DNA of 64,000 nucleotides from Monomorium pharaonis (lineage: Eukaryota; Arthropoda; Insecta; Hymenoptera; Formicidae): NCBI RefSeq assembly GCF_013373865.1, contig NC_050477.1:7462869-7526868 (forward strand). Direction: 5' to 3'. The translations under genes and the position numbers were made by a program. This document shows positions 62,201 to 64,000 of this stretch, in pieces. Under the pieces are notes generated by a model. That model was not told the DNA's origin and searched no databases. It saw nothing but the letters and a program-made list of their open reading frames with translations. Positions within the stretch are counted from its first letter, which is position 1, and each line of letters starts with the position of its first letter.

Positions 62201-63325
62201 AAAACCAAAAAATTAGCTTAAAAATTCGTCGTCTAGACAAGAATCCCTCCGTGGTTTAATGACTTTCCTGAAGCGGTCATTTAGATTGATTGCCGAAGTC
62301 AAGCCAGAACGACCTGCTTCAATGATGAAACAGGAGGAGCAGCTGGCCTGACGGTGACACGAGCGGTCAGAATGTGTAGCGAAGTGCACATTCCCCGACG
62401 ATATACTCGTACGTGTACGGCACACGACGTCGATTGTAAGTGAATGCCGCGTGAATTTGAGTTGCAACGCCTTCCCGACGTCGCCGGCTGCGCTCTTTTT
62501 CTGCTCACGTCATTATTTTACATATATACACGTTGGAGTGTCTTATCTGAAAGGCACGAGAAGGCAGAAATCGCGGAAGTGCCGACCTCGCATTTGGGGA
62601 GCAATTGCATAATATTCTGCCAGGCATTTAAATTTCTGTCGAACACACATTTCCTACGGACAATGGAATTTTTGTCGTTCTCACCCGTTCAAACAATATA
62701 AAAATTATATGTCGAAATGCTTTTCAGAATAAAAACAAAATTTAATTTGGATGATTAATACTCATATTTATAATTAAAACGTTATTATTAATTATGACGT
62801 TAAATTTATATATTTTTAAATTTCTCTCTTCTTTTTAAAATTCTGTAAAATATTTTTCAATATTATTATACTATATGATTACAAATATATTAACTATATT
62901 AAAACTGATATATCAAATTACATTAAAATTTTTTTCTTCTTACTTTTATCTTCTGTCATTTATAATGCAGATATTCATAATATTTCCGATTATTATGTTT
63001 TTACACATTTAATGTTTGTCTACCTACGGTAGAAGTCATTATCGTGAAAATATGTATTATAAATACTAAGTTACAGTTCCAAACGTTTGGTCATTGACAC
63101 GTGCGACGCTATATGGCGCCAATGAAATTAAGCTATAAATTTGGTCGCTAAAAAGCAATACTTCCGGTTGATAAAGCGACACGAGCCACGGGAGGGAAGA
63201 CAATTAATGCTCTCTTATCACGGCTTGTTAAGCCCTCTCACGAGATTAAATTATCGAATTGCGCGCGATCGCGTCTCTGCTCACACCATTCGACCGCTTC
63301 TTTCTTTCTGTCTCTCTTTCCCTCT

Positions 63326-63397
<72 letters not shown>

Positions 63398-64000
63398 GGG
63401 ATATAATAAATCGTCGATCAGCGCGTGATCGAGCGAATGGCCTAAGCGAAACAGGGTGGCCTGGCTTTCGCTTCCTTAATGATTTGTCTGTCCTTAGCTT
63501 ATCTCTCGTTAACGAATGTCTCGCTTCTCCACGTTCCCAGAGGAAAACGAAGGTTAACAGGGCGTCGCACGCTCGAATTACAATCCACCGCCAACCCGTC
63601 GTCGATCAAATTCATGTTAAAGAAACGGTAATTCGAGCTTTTAGTCAGAAAGCACGTATAATTAAATGGCAAGTGTAAAGAGAGAGAGAGAGCGTAAACG
63701 TAATGAGCAAATAATGGAATCGGAGAACGCGATATCGTGACGAAACTTTCCCAGATAATATCTCAAAATTTAACCTTATTTAATCATAAATTTAAAATCA
63801 AATTAAATTGCAGATGTTTATTATTATTACATACGATATGAATAAGAATTTCATTCCGCGGGCACAAATGAACGCATTAACAGCGTTAACAGCGTTGCGT
63901 CAATAGTTCTAATTTTAGACGACAATTAATTAAAATTCCTCTTTACGTGTAATCCGTAAGATCTGGCCGTCCGGGGTTCCGAGCGTGAACGACTTTAATT
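62201..64000. other. Mixed stretch to window end, no gene seen
   Basis: CpG-richer at 62210-62690 and 63140-63660, AT-rich between. The (CT)n tract at 63337-63398 accounts for the long plus frames. Confidence 0.55.
63337..63398. repeat. (CT)n microsatellite
   Basis: CT dinucleotide with one TTT interruption. Confidence 0.95.

Overview
This window looks like insect nuclear DNA, most likely from Hymenoptera and plausibly an ant. That assignment is an inference from its texture: AT-rich stretches alternate with short CpG-rich patches, (GA/CT)n microsatellites are very abundant, and there are small non-autonomous DNA transposons. The clearest gene has an intron-split animal cyclin D structure. 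Most open frames come from translated microsatellites or chance, and many open only at TTG or GTG, which would not be used as ordinary starts here.

Only one gene is firmly supported: the 5' half of a D-type cyclin (CycD) on the minus strand. Coding exon 1 (9905 down to 9708) carries the start codon, the LxCxE Rb-binding motif and the start of the cyclin box. Coding exon 2 (3098 down to 2883) carries most of the rest of the first cyclin fold. A 6.6 kb intron separates them. The gene runs off the left edge, so the second cyclin fold and the C-terminal tail are outside the window. The two exons are 198 and 216 coding bases, with the same boundaries and phase as vertebrate D cyclins. Upstream of the start (9.9-11.2 kb) is a CpG-rich 5' flank with four CACGTG E-boxes, a probable short 5'-UTR intron and a tandemly duplicated element of about 48 bp.

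From 11.2 to 64 kb no conserved protein-coding exon was recognised. AT-rich DNA alternates with CpG-rich blocks, notably near 22-25, 35.5-36.3, 37.8-38.2, 44.7-45.5, 46.9-47.3, 48-49.3, 54.6-55.2, 56.6-57.6 and 58.2-59.6 kb. Two short minus-strand segments (15996-16088 and 60572-60653) have good splice signals at both ends. They could be noncoding exons of a long transcript, either a distal 5' end of CycD or an independent lncRNA. A few small ATG-initiated ORFs are recorded at low confidence.

Mobile DNA is limited to short non-autonomous elements. There is a 0.9 kb TA-flanked element (31686-32581), a 174-bp hairpin MITE (45519-45692), a MITE family with two copies (about 38456-38603 and 41742-42492), and a TTAA-flanked, piggyBac-like MITE inserted precisely into a TTAA of the second copy. 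No tRNA, rRNA, CRISPR array or intact transposase gene was seen.
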